A stretch of DNA of 64,000 bases from Oxalobacter paeniformigenes (GCF_027158465.1 NZ_JAMKYL010000001.1:558001-622000), one strand, 5' to 3'; positions 33,763 to 43,603 are shown, counted from the first letter of the stretch. The notes: generated by a model from the sequence alone, not told the origin. Program-made: numbers and translations.

Positions 33763-36219
33763 ATGCTGAATACCAAAGCCCTTGCGCATATTCGTCAAGC
33801 CGATGGTAAAAAACAACCATTGGAAGAACATTTGCTTTCTGTCGCAAAACTGGCAGGATTTTTCGCACGAAAAATCGGCTTGACTTCAAGCGGGCAAATC
33901 GCGGGATGTTCTCACGATATGGGAAAATATTCCAGCATTTTCCAGCAATATCTGTTGTCGGCAAACGGAATGATCGAACAGGACAGCGATGAATTCATCG
34001 ATCCGGTTTCCAGCAAGGGAAAAATCGACCATTCGACCGCCGGTGCGCAATATCTCTGGAACAGACTGGAAAAATACAAACCGTTTGCACAGATGATGTT
34101 TCTGTCGGTCTGTTCACATCATAGCGGTCTGATCGATTGCCTGACTCCGGATGGTGAAAACCGTTTCGACGAACGCCTGAAAAAGCAAGTACCGTTGAAT
34201 GAATCCGTTTCGGGAATGGACGAAGCCGTCAGGGAAAAACTCGACAGCCTGTCGGATGAAACCCTATTGAAAGAATGGTACGAAAAATACAAAAGTATTC
34301 TTTCAACAGAAAAGGATTTCATGAACAGGCACGAAAATGCGAAGACAGTCAGTGCAGAATACAACAACACCGCCTTTTTCAAACTCGGCATGCTGTTGCG
34401 CTGTTTTTTCAGTTGCCTGCTGGATGCCGACCGTATCGACAGTGCCGCTTTTGAAAATGAACAGTACAGACAGTTGCGCGACAGGCTGGGAAAACCGGAC
34501 TGGGACAAACTGATCGGCCGTCTGGAAAAGGCGTTGTCCGATTTTCCGAACGATACGAAAATCCGGAAAATCAGGCAAAAAATTGCCGATGCCTGCCTTG
34601 AACGCTCGGATTCGCCGCAAGGAATTTATACGTTGACCGTACCGACGGGGGGCGGAAAAACCCTTTCAAGCCTGCGTTTTGCATTGCACCATGCGAAAAA
34701 ACACAAGCTGGAACGCATCTTTTTCATCATTCCCTATACCTCGATTATCGAACAGAATGCGCGGGTGGTGCGTGATATTCTCGAAAACGGCGAAGAACCC
34801 GGTACCGTCGTACTCGAACATCATTCCAACATCGAACCGGAAAAAGAAACATGGCAGGGCAAACTTCTCTCATCCAACTGGGAAACCCCCGTCGTATTCA
34901 CCACCATGGTCCAGTTTCTCGAAACCCTGTTCGGTTCGGGTACAGGTTCCGCACGACGCATGCACAATCTGGCCAATGCCGTTCTGGTTTTCGATGAAAT
35001 CCAGACGTTGCCGGTACGTTGCGTTTATCTTTATTGCAATGCCATCAATTTTCTGGTCGAACAGTGTGGCAGCACAGCCGTATTGTGTACGGCGACACAG
35101 CCCTTGCTCGGAAAAGTGCCGCGCCCCGAAAAAGGGCAGCTGCGGCTGGCGCAACATGCCGAACTGATGCCGGACTTGCAAGGCTTGTTTGAAGAACTCC
35201 GGCGCGTCAGCTTCATCGACCATACAGACACGCCGATGAATCTTGAACAGATCGGTGATCTGGCGATCGGCGAACAGCGGGACAGGAAAAACTGTCTGGT
35301 GATCGTCAATACCAAAAACTGGGCAAAAGCGCTTTACCGATACTGTCTCGACAAGGGAGCGGAAAACGTTTTTCACCTCAGCACATCCATGTGTGCAGCC
35401 CACCGTACCGAAATTCTCGACCTTGTCCGTCAAAAACTTGAGCAGGATGAACCGGTTTTGCTCGTATCGACCCAGCTTGTCGAATGCGGTGTGGATATCA
35501 GTTTCAGAAGCGTCATCCGGCTGGCGGCAGGACTGGATTCCATATTGCAGGCGGCAGGAAGATGCAACCGCAATATGGAAAAAACGGCGGGAACCGTCCA
35601 TATCGTAAGAGTGGTTGACGGACAGGAAAACATCACCCGGCTCGATGACATACGTGAAGGCAGAAATGTTTTTCTGAGAGTATTGAACGAATATCGCGAA
35701 CCGATACGGAAAAAAGCGAAAGATCTTTCCGACCCTGAAATCATCGAACGCTATTTTCAATATTATTTTTATCAACGCGATCATCTGATGGCGTATCCAT
35801 GCAGAACAAAAAACAAAAAAGAAAACCTTCTGGATTTGCTGGGTGCCAACCAGGGCAATATCGCAAAAACGGAAGGAAGAATGCTTCGCCAGTCATTTGA
35901 GACAGCCGCGAACTGTTTTGCAGCGATCGATGCCGAAACACAAGGCATTCTCGTTCCCTATGGCGAAGGACGCCGGATCATCGCACAGCTTTGTTCATGG
36001 CAACCTGAAAATGCGGCGGCATTATCCGTGCAGAGAGAATTGTTGAAAAAAGCGCAGCGGTATTCGGTCAACCTGTATCCCGATGTATTGAAAAAACTGG
36101 GAAATGCAGTGGCATGCATACCGGAAACGGGAATCATGTATCTTCTTGAATCATATTACGACAAGGAAACCGGCGTAACGGCAGAAGCGACGGGAGAAAT
36201 GGATTTTCTGCATTATTGA
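33763..36219 (+). CDS. cas3: Cas3 nuclease-helicase (type I-C)
   Basis: An 818-residue effector that unwinds and degrades target DNA after Cascade binding. N-terminal HD nuclease: EEHLLSVAKLAGFFARKIGL, His51-Asp52 in SHDMGK, and HHSGL near residue 118. Helicase: Walker A TVPTGGGKTLSSLRFAL (about residue 292), DEIQ in VFDEIQTL (about 409), STQLVECGVDISF and motif VI AAGRCNRN (about 596). All active residues are present, so it is probably functional. GGGGAG lies five bases before ATG 33763; an earlier in-frame start at 33730 is less likely. Base composition is more AT-rich than the neighbours, a sign of transfer. Head of the cas operon. Confidence 0.95.
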   Translation: MLNTKALAHIRQADGKKQPLEEHLLSVAKLAGFFARKIGLTSSGQIAGCSHDMGKYSSIFQQYLLSANGMIEQDSDEFIDPVSSKGKIDHSTAGAQYLWNRLEKYKPFAQMMFLSVCSHHSGLIDCLTPDGENRFDERLKKQVPLNESVSGMDEAVREKLDSLSDETLLKEWYEKYKSILSTEKDFMNRHENAKTVSAEYNNTAFFKLGMLLRCFFSCLLDADRIDSAAFENEQYRQLRDRLGKPDWDKLIGRLEKALSDFPNDTKIRKIRQKIADACLERSDSPQGIYTLTVPTGGGKTLSSLRFALHHAKKHKLERIFFIIPYTSIIEQNARVVRDILENGEEPGTVVLEHHSNIEPEKETWQGKLLSSNWETPVVFTTMVQFLETLFGSGTGSARRMHNLANAVLVFDEIQTLPVRCVYLYCNAINFLVEQCGSTAVLCTATQPLLGKVPRPEKGQLRLAQHAELMPDLQGLFEELRRVSFIDHTDTPMNLEQIGDLAIGEQRDRKNCLVIVNTKNWAKALYRYCLDKGAENVFHLSTSMCAAHRTEILDLVRQKLEQDEPVLLVSTQLVECGVDISFRSVIRLAAGLDSILQAAGRCNRNMEKTAGTVHIVRVVDGQENITRLDDIREGRNVFLRVLNEYREPIRKKAKDLSDPEIIERYFQYYFYQRDHLMAYPCRTKNKKENLLDLLGANQGNIAKTEGRMLRQSFETAANCFAAIDAETQGILVPYGEGRRIIAQLCSWQPENAAALSVQRELLKKAQRYSVNLYPDVLKKLGNAVACIPETGIMYLLESYYDKETGVTAEATGEMDFLHY

Positions 36220-36228
36220 AAGGTCATT

Positions 36229-36936
36229 ATGGCAAAAAACAGCATTACCTTTCTGGTTTATGGACGGTACGCACTCTTTACCGATCCGGTTACCCATCTC
36301 GGCGGAGAAAAGTGTTCCTACCATATTCCGACGTATGAGGCATTGAAAGGAATCGTCAAATCGATTTACTGGAAACCCACCCTGATCTGGTATATCAAAC
36401 GTGTCAGGATCATGAAACCGTTCCGGACACAAACCCGAAGCATGAAACCGATTGCCTACGATCAGGCAGGCAATACTCTGTCCATTTATACCTGTCTGGC
36501 CGATGTCGCCTATCAGGTCGAAGCCTGTTTCGAATGGAATACCTATCGCAAGGAACTGGCGCATGACCGGATCGACGGAAAACATTACGAAATCGCGAAA
36601 CGGATGCTTGCCAAAGGCGGCAGACAAGACATATTTCTGGGCACCCGCGATTGCCAGGGATATGTCGAACCCTGTCGATTCGGAGAAGGAAAAGGCGCAT
36701 ATGACGATCTGGACGAACTGGGATTCGGATTGATGTTTCACGGATTCAGTTATCCCGATGAAACCGGTGAAAACATGCTCAAGGCCAGATTCTGGCGCCC
36801 CGTCATGAAAAACGGCATCATCGAATTCATCCGGCCGGAACAATGCGATATCGTCAAGCCGATACATCCCATGAAACCGAAGGTCTTCGTCCAGGGCAAA
36901 AATTTCAGCGGTCTGAAAGAGGAGGGACTCTTATGA
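36229..36936 (+). CDS. cas5c: Cas5c (Cas5d), crRNA-processing endoribonuclease
   Basis: A 235-residue RAMP protein that in type I-C replaces Cas6: it cuts pre-crRNA and caps the 5' handle in Cascade. The known catalytic residues of Bacillus Cas5d (Tyr46, Lys116, His117) have clear counterparts: Tyr47 in KSIYWKP, and Lys118-His119 in DGKHYEIAKRML. GRQDIFLGTRDCQGYVEPC is a hallmark. AAGG lies before the ATG; nine bases after cas3. The stop overlaps the cas8c start. Confidence 0.93.
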   Translation: MAKNSITFLVYGRYALFTDPVTHLGGEKCSYHIPTYEALKGIVKSIYWKPTLIWYIKRVRIMKPFRTQTRSMKPIAYDQAGNTLSIYTCLADVAYQVEACFEWNTYRKELAHDRIDGKHYEIAKRMLAKGGRQDIFLGTRDCQGYVEPCRFGEGKGAYDDLDELGFGLMFHGFSYPDETGENMLKARFWRPVMKNGIIEFIRPEQCDIVKPIHPMKPKVFVQGKNFSGLKEEGLL

Positions 36937-38987
36937 CCTGGTTCAAGTGTTTGTATGAAACATACAATAATGTACTGGGCGACCCCCGTTACGACGATGA
37001 CGAAGACAATCGTCTGATGCCTGTCGGGCACACCAGCCAGCAGGTTCACATCATCGTCAGGATAGATGGAAACGGAAACTTTCTGGGTGCCGAATTCATC
37101 AACAAACAATCGGTCATTCTGCCGGCGACCGAAGACTCCGCGGGCCGTACCAGTGGACGGGTCGCCCATCCGCTGATCGACCAGATCAAATATTGCGCCA
37201 AAGATTATGCACGCTACTCCGGCAATGAAGGTTACTTCAGCAAGGAAACCTTGTCTGAAAAAAAACTCGAAAAACCGGAAGCCGAACAGCCGAAAACCTA
37301 TCTGGAAACCTTGCAAGGCTGGGTCAGCTCGCCAAACACCCATCCCATGGCACAGGCGGTATATGACTATGTCAGCAAGGGAACACTGGTCGCCGATCTC
37401 GTCAGGGAAAACATCCTGCATCTGGATGCCGATGGAAAACTCATGACCGTAGCCCCGGAAGGGCAGGAAATACCGGTATTCAAGGTATTGACAGCCAAAA
37501 AAGACACAGAGGGCATCGCTCGTCGCGATCAGGGAAATCTGATGATCGCATGGCAGGTCGAAATATCCGGAGAACCCGAACCGAGAACCTGGAAAAACAA
37601 GAGTTTGCAGGAAAGCTGGATAGCCTATGACGCCAGCCAGATGGATAAAACAGGGCTTTGTATGGTTTCGGGGACGGAAATGCTGTTGGCCAACCAGCAT
37701 CCGCGCAATATCAGGCGACCGGGAGACGGCGCCAAACTTGTATCGGCAAACGACAAGAGCGGGTTTACCTATCGCGGGCGTTTCACCACAGCCGAACAAG
37801 CCTGCTCCGTCGGTTATACCGTCAGCCACAAGGCACACAACGCCTTGCGCTGGCTCATCGCACGGCAGGGATACAAAAACGATACGCAAGTCATCCTGGC
37901 ATGGACACCGAAAGGCATTCCCTTGCCACAGCCTTGCGACGATCTGATGGCCGATGACCTGCCGGATTTCGAGTCGATGGCAGACACGCCGGAAAAAGAC
38001 CTTGCGGGTACAGAACAGAATACGCAAGTCGATCATCGCAGGGATCTTGGCGCAACCTTTTCAGAAAAACTGAAAAGGAGCCTGCGCGGTTATGACGGCA
38101 AGATCGGCGAATCGGACACTGTTGCCATTCTGGGACTTGATTCAGCCACACCGGGACGATTGTCGGTCGTTTTCTATATGGAGCAATTCTGGCCGGAATA
38201 CAGGGAAACGCTGGAAAGCTGGTACAACGACATGTCATGGTGGATCCGCCGGACGCGGGAAAGTGCGGTTAAGACCGGCAAGAAAAAGAAAACGGAAGTT
38301 TTCTGGAAAGCAACGGCGCCGACACCCAATGAAATCGCCATGGCGGCCTATGGCAAGCGGATGGACACCCAGCTGAAGAAAAACACGGTTGAACGGCTGC
38401 TTTCCTGCATCGCCGAAAAAAGACCGATACCGCTCGATCTGATGAATTGCTGTGTCAACAGGGCATGCAACCGTGCCGGACTGGAAAACTGGGAATGGGA
38501 AACCGTACTGGGAGTCGCCTGCGCCATGTACAAAGGATATTGCAAACGACATCCCGTCAAAACACAAAGGAGGGAATACACAATGGGGCTGGACGAAAAC
38601 AACACGTCACGCGACTACCTGTATGGCCGGTTGCTGGCGATAGCCGAAAGAATGGAAAGAGTGGCGCTTGCCCGTGCCGAAGAAAACCGGCCGACCAATG
38701 CCGAAAGACTGATGCAACGTTTCGCCGACTCGCCCTATACCACATGGCGCCAGCTCGAAATGGCGCTCCAGCCTTACCGGCAGCGTTTGATGCAGGGCAG
38801 GGCAGGCTTTGTCACGAACATGGACAAACTCATGGACAGCATACTGAACGCTTTCGATCCGGAAGCGTTCATGAAAGCAGGCAGATTAAGCGGTGAATTC
38901 TTGCTGGGATACCATTGCCAGCGACAGGCATTCCGCACAGCGAAAGAATCCGGAAATGATGAACAGACACAGGGAGAAAACGAATGA
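36933..38987 (+). CDS. cas8c: Cas8c (Csd1), large subunit of type I-C Cascade
   Basis: A 684-residue large subunit expected to recognise the PAM and start target unwinding. The N-terminus MTWFKCLYETYNNVLGD and the segment IAWQVEISGEPEPRTWKNKS, the CMVSGTEMLLANQHPRNIR zinc-loop-like region and SYTVSHKAHNALRWLI match Csd1. Later SVVFYMEQFWPEYRETLESW and the C-terminal helical region follow. The start overlaps the cas5c stop (ATGA), after GAGGAGGG. The C-terminal 134 residues are also made separately from an internal start (see cas11c). Confidence 0.93.
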   Translation: MTWFKCLYETYNNVLGDPRYDDDEDNRLMPVGHTSQQVHIIVRIDGNGNFLGAEFINKQSVILPATEDSAGRTSGRVAHPLIDQIKYCAKDYARYSGNEGYFSKETLSEKKLEKPEAEQPKTYLETLQGWVSSPNTHPMAQAVYDYVSKGTLVADLVRENILHLDADGKLMTVAPEGQEIPVFKVLTAKKDTEGIARRDQGNLMIAWQVEISGEPEPRTWKNKSLQESWIAYDASQMDKTGLCMVSGTEMLLANQHPRNIRRPGDGAKLVSANDKSGFTYRGRFTTAEQACSVGYTVSHKAHNALRWLIARQGYKNDTQVILAWTPKGIPLPQPCDDLMADDLPDFESMADTPEKDLAGTEQNTQVDHRRDLGATFSEKLKRSLRGYDGKIGESDTVAILGLDSATPGRLSVVFYMEQFWPEYRETLESWYNDMSWWIRRTRESAVKTGKKKKTEVFWKATAPTPNEIAMAAYGKRMDTQLKKNTVERLLSCIAEKRPIPLDLMNCCVNRACNRAGLENWEWETVLGVACAMYKGYCKRHPVKTQRREYTMGLDENNTSRDYLYGRLLAIAERMERVALARAEENRPTNAERLMQRFADSPYTTWRQLEMALQPYRQRLMQGRAGFVTNMDKLMDSILNAFDPEAFMKAGRLSGEFLLGYHCQRQAFRTAKESGNDEQTQGENE
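38583..38987 (+). CDS. cas11c: Cas11c small subunit from an internal start in cas8c
   Basis: An in-frame ATG at 38583 is preceded by a near-perfect ribosome site, AAAGGAGGG, eight bases upstream, inside cas8c. Translation gives a 134-residue helical protein (MGLDENNTSRDYLYGRLLAI to the cas8c stop). Type I-C systems are known to make their Cas11 small subunit this way, and it coats the non-target strand in Cascade. The strong site within a gene decides the call. Confidence 0.85.
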   Translation: MGLDENNTSRDYLYGRLLAIAERMERVALARAEENRPTNAERLMQRFADSPYTTWRQLEMALQPYRQRLMQGRAGFVTNMDKLMDSILNAFDPEAFMKAGRLSGEFLLGYHCQRQAFRTAKESGNDEQTQGENE

Positions 38988-39829
38988 ATCCATTACAACA
39001 CAAAATCGATTTTGCCGTCATATTGACCGTCGATCATGCCAACCCGAATGGCGACCCATTGAACGGAAACCGTCCGCGTGTGGACTACGACGGCTTTGGC
39101 GAAATTACAGACGTCTGCATCAAGCGGAAATTGCGCGACAGACTTCAGGAAAACGGGCAATCCATCTTTGTCCAGTCGGACGAAAAGAAACAGGATGGCA
39201 TGACATCCCTCAGAAACCGTGCCGAGTCGCCGGAATACGGACTGGGAAAAGAAACATTCAACGAAAAGAAAACGCCCAAGGATGTCGCTGCCAGAAAAGC
39301 CTGCGAAAAATGGTTTGACGTGCGCGCTTTCGGCCAGTTGTTCGCATTCGGAGGCGATGCCGCCGGTGTTTCCATCCCGATTCGCGGCCCCGTCACCGTA
39401 CAGTCCGCTTTCAGTATCGAACCAGTCAGCATCACCAGTACCCAGATCACGAAAAGCGTCAGCGGAGAGGGTGACGGCACCAAACGGAGTTCCGATACGA
39501 TGGGCATGAAACATCGCGTCGATAAAGGCATTTATGTCTTTTACGGCAGCATGAATCCACAACTTGCGGAAAGAACCGGATTCAGCGACGACGATGCGGA
39601 AACCATCAAATCGCTTTTGCCGAAACTGTTTGAAAACGATGCATCCTCGGCACGTCCGGAAGGCAGCATGGCCGTCAAAAAAGTCTTCTGGTGGAAACAT
39701 AACTGCAAATCGGGACAATACTCATCGGCCAAGGTCCATAAAAGCCTGACCGTTCATGCTGACGGTTCCTATACGATCGACAAGGCTGCCACGGAAGGAC
39801 TGGTACCGGAAGTGATCGACGGATTCTAG
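38984..39829 (+). CDS. cas7c: Cas7c (Csd2), backbone subunit
   Basis: A 281-residue RAMP protein forming the crRNA-binding backbone of Cascade. It opens with IDFAVILTVDHANPNGDPLNGNRPR, the Csd2 signature, and has FDVRAFGQLFAFGG, SIPIRGPVTVQSAFSIEPV and DTMGMKHRVDKGIYVFYGSM. Overlaps the cas8c stop by ATGA. A TAG at 39827 ends it two bases before cas4. Confidence 0.95.
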   Translation: MNPLQHKIDFAVILTVDHANPNGDPLNGNRPRVDYDGFGEITDVCIKRKLRDRLQENGQSIFVQSDEKKQDGMTSLRNRAESPEYGLGKETFNEKKTPKDVAARKACEKWFDVRAFGQLFAFGGDAAGVSIPIRGPVTVQSAFSIEPVSITSTQITKSVSGEGDGTKRSSDTMGMKHRVDKGIYVFYGSMNPQLAERTGFSDDDAETIKSLLPKLFENDASSARPEGSMAVKKVFWWKHNCKSGQYSSAKVHKSLTVHADGSYTIDKAATEGLVPEVIDGF

Positions 39830-39831
39830 CC

Positions 39832-40458
39832 ATGTCATACCCGGAAGCCGATTTCATCCCCATATCGGCGCTGCAACACTACCTGTATTGTCCGCGCCAG
39901 TGTGCCCTGATCCATCTGGACAGGGCATGGGAAGAAAACGTCTTTACGGCACAAGGGCGGCTCATGCACGAAAACGCCCATACCGCCGGGACAGAAAGCC
40001 GGAAAAACATCCGGACAACCACCGCGCTGATGCTGTGCTCGAAACGGCTCGGCATCAGCGGGGTGGCCGATGTCGTCGAATTTCACCGGACGAACGGCCA
40101 TTGGCAACCGTATCCCGTCGAATACAAGCGCGGACGCCCGAAAAAGTCCGACGCCGATCGCGTCCAGCTCTGCGCACAGGCGATGTGTCTGGAAGAAATG
40201 CGCCAGACCACCATAACCGAAGGCGCACTGTATTACGGACAGACACACCGGCGCGAAACCGTCCTGTTCGACCGGCAACTGCGCGAACTGACCGAAAAAA
40301 CCATCGCCGACGTCCATGCGCTTTTTTCACAAACAAAACGGCCGCTCCCCGTCAATGACAAACGTTGCCGGGACTGCTCGCTGAAAAACGACTGCATGCC
40401 GGAACTGGCCGGCGATCCGTCGCAGCATTATCTGCAAACCCTGCTGGAAGCCACATGA
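39832..40458 (+). CDS. cas4: Cas4 exonuclease
   Basis: A 208-residue RecB-family nuclease that trims prespacers and selects PAM-bearing DNA together with Cas1. Iron-sulfur cysteines: YCPRQC near the start and RCRDCSLKNDCMP near the end. Nuclease residues: Asp in GVADVVEF, Glu and Lys in PVEYKRG, then Q-x-x-x-Q-A. The stop overlaps the cas1 start (ATGA). Confidence 0.94.
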   Translation: MSYPEADFIPISALQHYLYCPRQCALIHLDRAWEENVFTAQGRLMHENAHTAGTESRKNIRTTTALMLCSKRLGISGVADVVEFHRTNGHWQPYPVEYKRGRPKKSDADRVQLCAQAMCLEEMRQTTITEGALYYGQTHRRETVLFDRQLRELTEKTIADVHALFSQTKRPLPVNDKRCRDCSLKNDCMPELAGDPSQHYLQTLLEAT

Positions 40459-41474
40459 AACAATACCTGAACACCCTGTATGTGACGACCCCGGAAAGCT
40501 ATCTGTTCAAGGATGGCGAATGCGTCGCCATCCGGCAGGCAGGGCAGGTCAGGGGAAAAATCCCTATCCATACCCTGGGCAGTCTGGTACTCTTCGGACA
40601 AATCTCATGCAGCCCCTTCCTGCTGGGACACTGTGCCGAAAACAACGTCACCGTCACATGGCTGACCGAAAACGGCCGTTTTCTGGCAACCATGAACGGT
40701 GCGGTATCCGGCAATGTCCTGCTTCGGCGCGCGCAATACCGGCAAGCGGACGATCATGAAGCCAGCGCCCGGCTTGCGCGGGCATTTTGCATCGGCAAAA
40801 TCATCAACAGCCGCACCGTGCTGAGGCGGACGGCACGGGAACGCCCCCATCCGGCGCTGACACAAGCCTGCGACCGGCTGAACCGGTCGCTCGCCCGTCT
40901 GAGACAATCCCCGGCACTGGATACCGTCCGTGGAATCGAAGGCGAAGCCGCCAGCACCTACTTCAGCGTATTCAACCACCTTGTCAGCGAAAAAAGCGGA
41001 ACATTCACCTTCAACGGCAGAAGCAGAAGACCCCCGAAAGATGAAATCAACTGCCTGCTATCCTTCGGCTATACCCTGTTGGCCCATGACATCCGAAGCG
41101 CGCTCGAAACTGCCGGACTGGACCCGGCCGTCGGTTTTTTGCACCGTGACCGGCCGGGCAGGCCTGGACTGGCGCTGGACATGATGGAAGAATTCAGACC
41201 CTATCTCGTGGACAGACTCGTCTGCACCCTGATCAACCGGGGACAAATCAGGGCGGAACAATTCCGGAAAACCGAATCCGGCGCCGTACTCATGGCAGAC
41301 GACTTGCGCAAGGAAATACTGCTTGCATGGCAAAACCGGAAAAAAGAAACCGTCGAGCATCCCTTTTTGAAGGAAAAAATGCCAATAGGCCTGCTCTGGC
41401 ACATGCAGGCAAGATTGCTGGCAAGAACACTGCGAGGCGATCAGGCAGAGTATCCGCCATTTGTGATGAGGTGA
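40455..41474 (+). CDS. cas1: Cas1 integrase (type I-C)
   Basis: A 339-residue spacer integrase. Metal site: Glu in GIEGEAASTYF, His in VGFLHRDRPG, Asp/Glu in LALDMMEEFRP, all present. N-terminal beta domain KQYLNTLYVTTPESYLFKDG as in I-C Cas1. Followed by cas2 after three bases. Probably active. Confidence 0.95.
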   Translation: MKQYLNTLYVTTPESYLFKDGECVAIRQAGQVRGKIPIHTLGSLVLFGQISCSPFLLGHCAENNVTVTWLTENGRFLATMNGAVSGNVLLRRAQYRQADDHEASARLARAFCIGKIINSRTVLRRTARERPHPALTQACDRLNRSLARLRQSPALDTVRGIEGEAASTYFSVFNHLVSEKSGTFTFNGRSRRPPKDEINCLLSFGYTLLAHDIRSALETAGLDPAVGFLHRDRPGRPGLALDMMEEFRPYLVDRLVCTLINRGQIRAEQFRKTESGAVLMADDLRKEILLAWQNRKKETVEHPFLKEKMPIGLLWHMQARLLARTLRGDQAEYPPFVMR

Positions 41475-41477
41475 ACC

Positions 41478-41768
41478 ATGATGGTACTGGTCAGTTATGA
41501 CGTCAACACACAAGACAGACAAGGGCAAAAACGCCTGCGCAAAATCGCGCGACTGTGCGAAAACTGGGGGCAGCGTGTCCAGTATTCGGTCTTTGAATGT
41601 CTGGTGGAACCGGCACAATGGACAGCGCTGCGTGCCTCGCTGATCGACAATATCGATCAGGAAAAAGACAGCCTGAGATTCTATTTTCTCGGCGCCAACT
41701 GGAAAAACAGACTGGAACACGTCGGCGCGAAAGCCGCTATCGATCCGGAAGGACCGCTGGTATTCTGA
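41478..41768 (+). CDS. cas2: Cas2
   Basis: A 96-residue ferredoxin-fold protein that dimerises between Cas1 pairs. Motifs MVLVSYDVNT (Asp), CENWGQRVQYSVFECLVEP, and RFYFLGANW. Last protein gene of the operon. Confidence 0.95.
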   Translation: MMVLVSYDVNTQDRQGQKRLRKIARLCENWGQRVQYSVFECLVEPAQWTALRASLIDNIDQEKDSLRFYFLGANWKNRLEHVGAKAAIDPEGPLVF

Positions 41769-41984
41769 AGAAACGGAAAAAGGAGGGAAAAACAGGTAAA
41801 ATGCCATTCGGGAACCTCCAGTTCACAACCTTTTCCCAGACAAGATGCCCGCAAAGCCATCTTGTTGAAAAATAAGGAAAAAAGAAAACCTTCCCAAAAT
41901 GGGCAGGCAAAACCCCTTCGAAAAGAACAGATTCCCGCAAGTATCTATGAAAAGCACCGAAATAGCATGCTTTCCAAAGATACC
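41769..41984 (+). promoter_or_regulatory. CRISPR leader
   Basis: A 216-base stretch between cas2 and the first repeat, A-rich and with no credible gene, in the place where promoter and integration signals of the array belong. The array reads away from it in the cas direction. Confidence 0.75.
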
Positions 41985-43603
41985 GTCGCACCCCACGCGG
42001 GTGCGTGGATTGAAACTGCCGCCGCCTTGAATGGAATGGACATCAAAACAGTCGCACCCCACGCGGGTGCGTGGATTGAAACGTTAATTCGTTCTTTGGT
42101 TCGCGCCCGTTTAATAAGTCGCACCCCACGCGGGTGCGTGGATTGAAACAGGATACGTGCGCCATGATGGAAGCACGTTCCGAGTCGCACCCCACGCGGG
42201 TGCGTGGATTGAAACCATGCGTAACGGGTCGCATAGGCACGGAAACGGTGTCGCACCCCACGCGGGTGCGTGGATTGAAACATGCTCGTCCGCAATCCTG
42301 CCTGCAGCCATCAAGTCGCACCCCACGCGGGTGCGTGGATTGAAACGCCTCAAACGCTCTGGATGACAAAGACCGGAACGTCGCACCCCACGCGGGTGCG
42401 TGGATTGAAACCGATGCCACGGCGGAAAACGGGAAAAACATCCTGTGTCGCACCCCACGCGGGTGCGTGGATTGAAACTTGGCAGCGATAGTGCCATGTC
42501 AACGATCGGCAGCGTCGCACCCCACGCGGGTGCGTGGATTGAAACTGAAACTTCGAAACCGCGCTGATGGCGGTTGTCCGCCGTCGCACCCCACGCGGGT
42601 GCGTGGATTGAAACTTGCTTTTAGCGTATCAAGCAGGACATAAAATGTGTCGCACCCCACGCGGGTGCGTGGATTGAAACGCCTTGCCAAACTCCGAAAC
42701 CGCCGGTTACGACACGTCGCACCCCACGCGGGTGCGTGGATTGAAACTATACGCCACTCAAGATTAGGATTATCGACATCCGTCGCACCCCACGCGGGTG
42801 CGTGGATTGAAACCCATGGGTATCAGTCAGTACCGGCTGGCCAAGGTCAGTCGCACCCCACGCGGGTGCGTGGATTGAAACTATGCATTGACCGTTGCAG
42901 AAGCCGAGAAAAAAGGAGTCGCACCCCACGCGGGTGCGTGGATTGAAACATCCGGGGGAAGTGCTTCTGGAAGAGTTTCTGATTGTCGCACCCCACGCGG
43001 GTGCGTGGATTGAAACACAAGTCCACGATTTCTTTGTGACCCGTGCAATAGGTCGCACCCCACGCGGGTGCGTGGATTGAAACATAGTTACCTCAAAGAT
43101 GGTTTGGCAAAACGGGAGGTCGCACCCCACGCGGGTGCGTGGATTGAAACTCCGACGGTTACGCAGAACATTACTGTGTATGCGGTCGCACCCCACGCGG
43201 GTGCGTGGATTGAAACTTGAAGTCAGCGACATGATTCTGGACTGCGCTGTTGTCGCACCCCACGCGGGTGCGTGGATTGAAACTCTTTCGGCGGCTGTAC
43301 AAATTGATTGACGGATGTCGCATCCCACGCGGGTGCGTGGATTGAAACTCCCAAGATCTATAACGGTGTTTTGTGTCCCTGCGTCGCACCCCACGCGGGT
43401 GCGTGGATTGAAACTTCAAGCGAAACGGTTGTTTTGGTGTTGATATCAGGTCGCACCCCACGCGGGTGCGTGGATTGAAACGTTGAAACGAGAACGTGGG
43501 ATAAAGTCCTTGAATGTCGCACCCCACGCGGGTGCGTGGATTGAAACTACGGCGTTGCGCCGCATCCGTTATCTGACTACTTGTCGCACCCCACGCGGGT
43601 GCG
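41985..43603 (+). CRISPR. Type I-C CRISPR array, 24 full repeats plus one degenerate end repeat
   Basis: The 32-base repeat begins GTCGCACCCC, has the internal CACGCGGGTGCGTG hairpin, and ends GGATTGAAAC, the type I-C form whose last bases make the crRNA 5' handle. Repeats start at 41985, 42051, 42118, 42184, 42250, 42315, 42380, 42447, 42514, 42583, 42649, 42716, 42782, 42850, 42918, 42985, 43052, 43119, 43185, 43252, 43317, 43383, 43450, 43516; a 25th at 43583 keeps only the first 21 bases. The repeat at 43317 has C to T at base 7. The 24 spacers are 33-37 bases. A truncated last repeat marks the leader-distal end. Confidence 0.98.
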
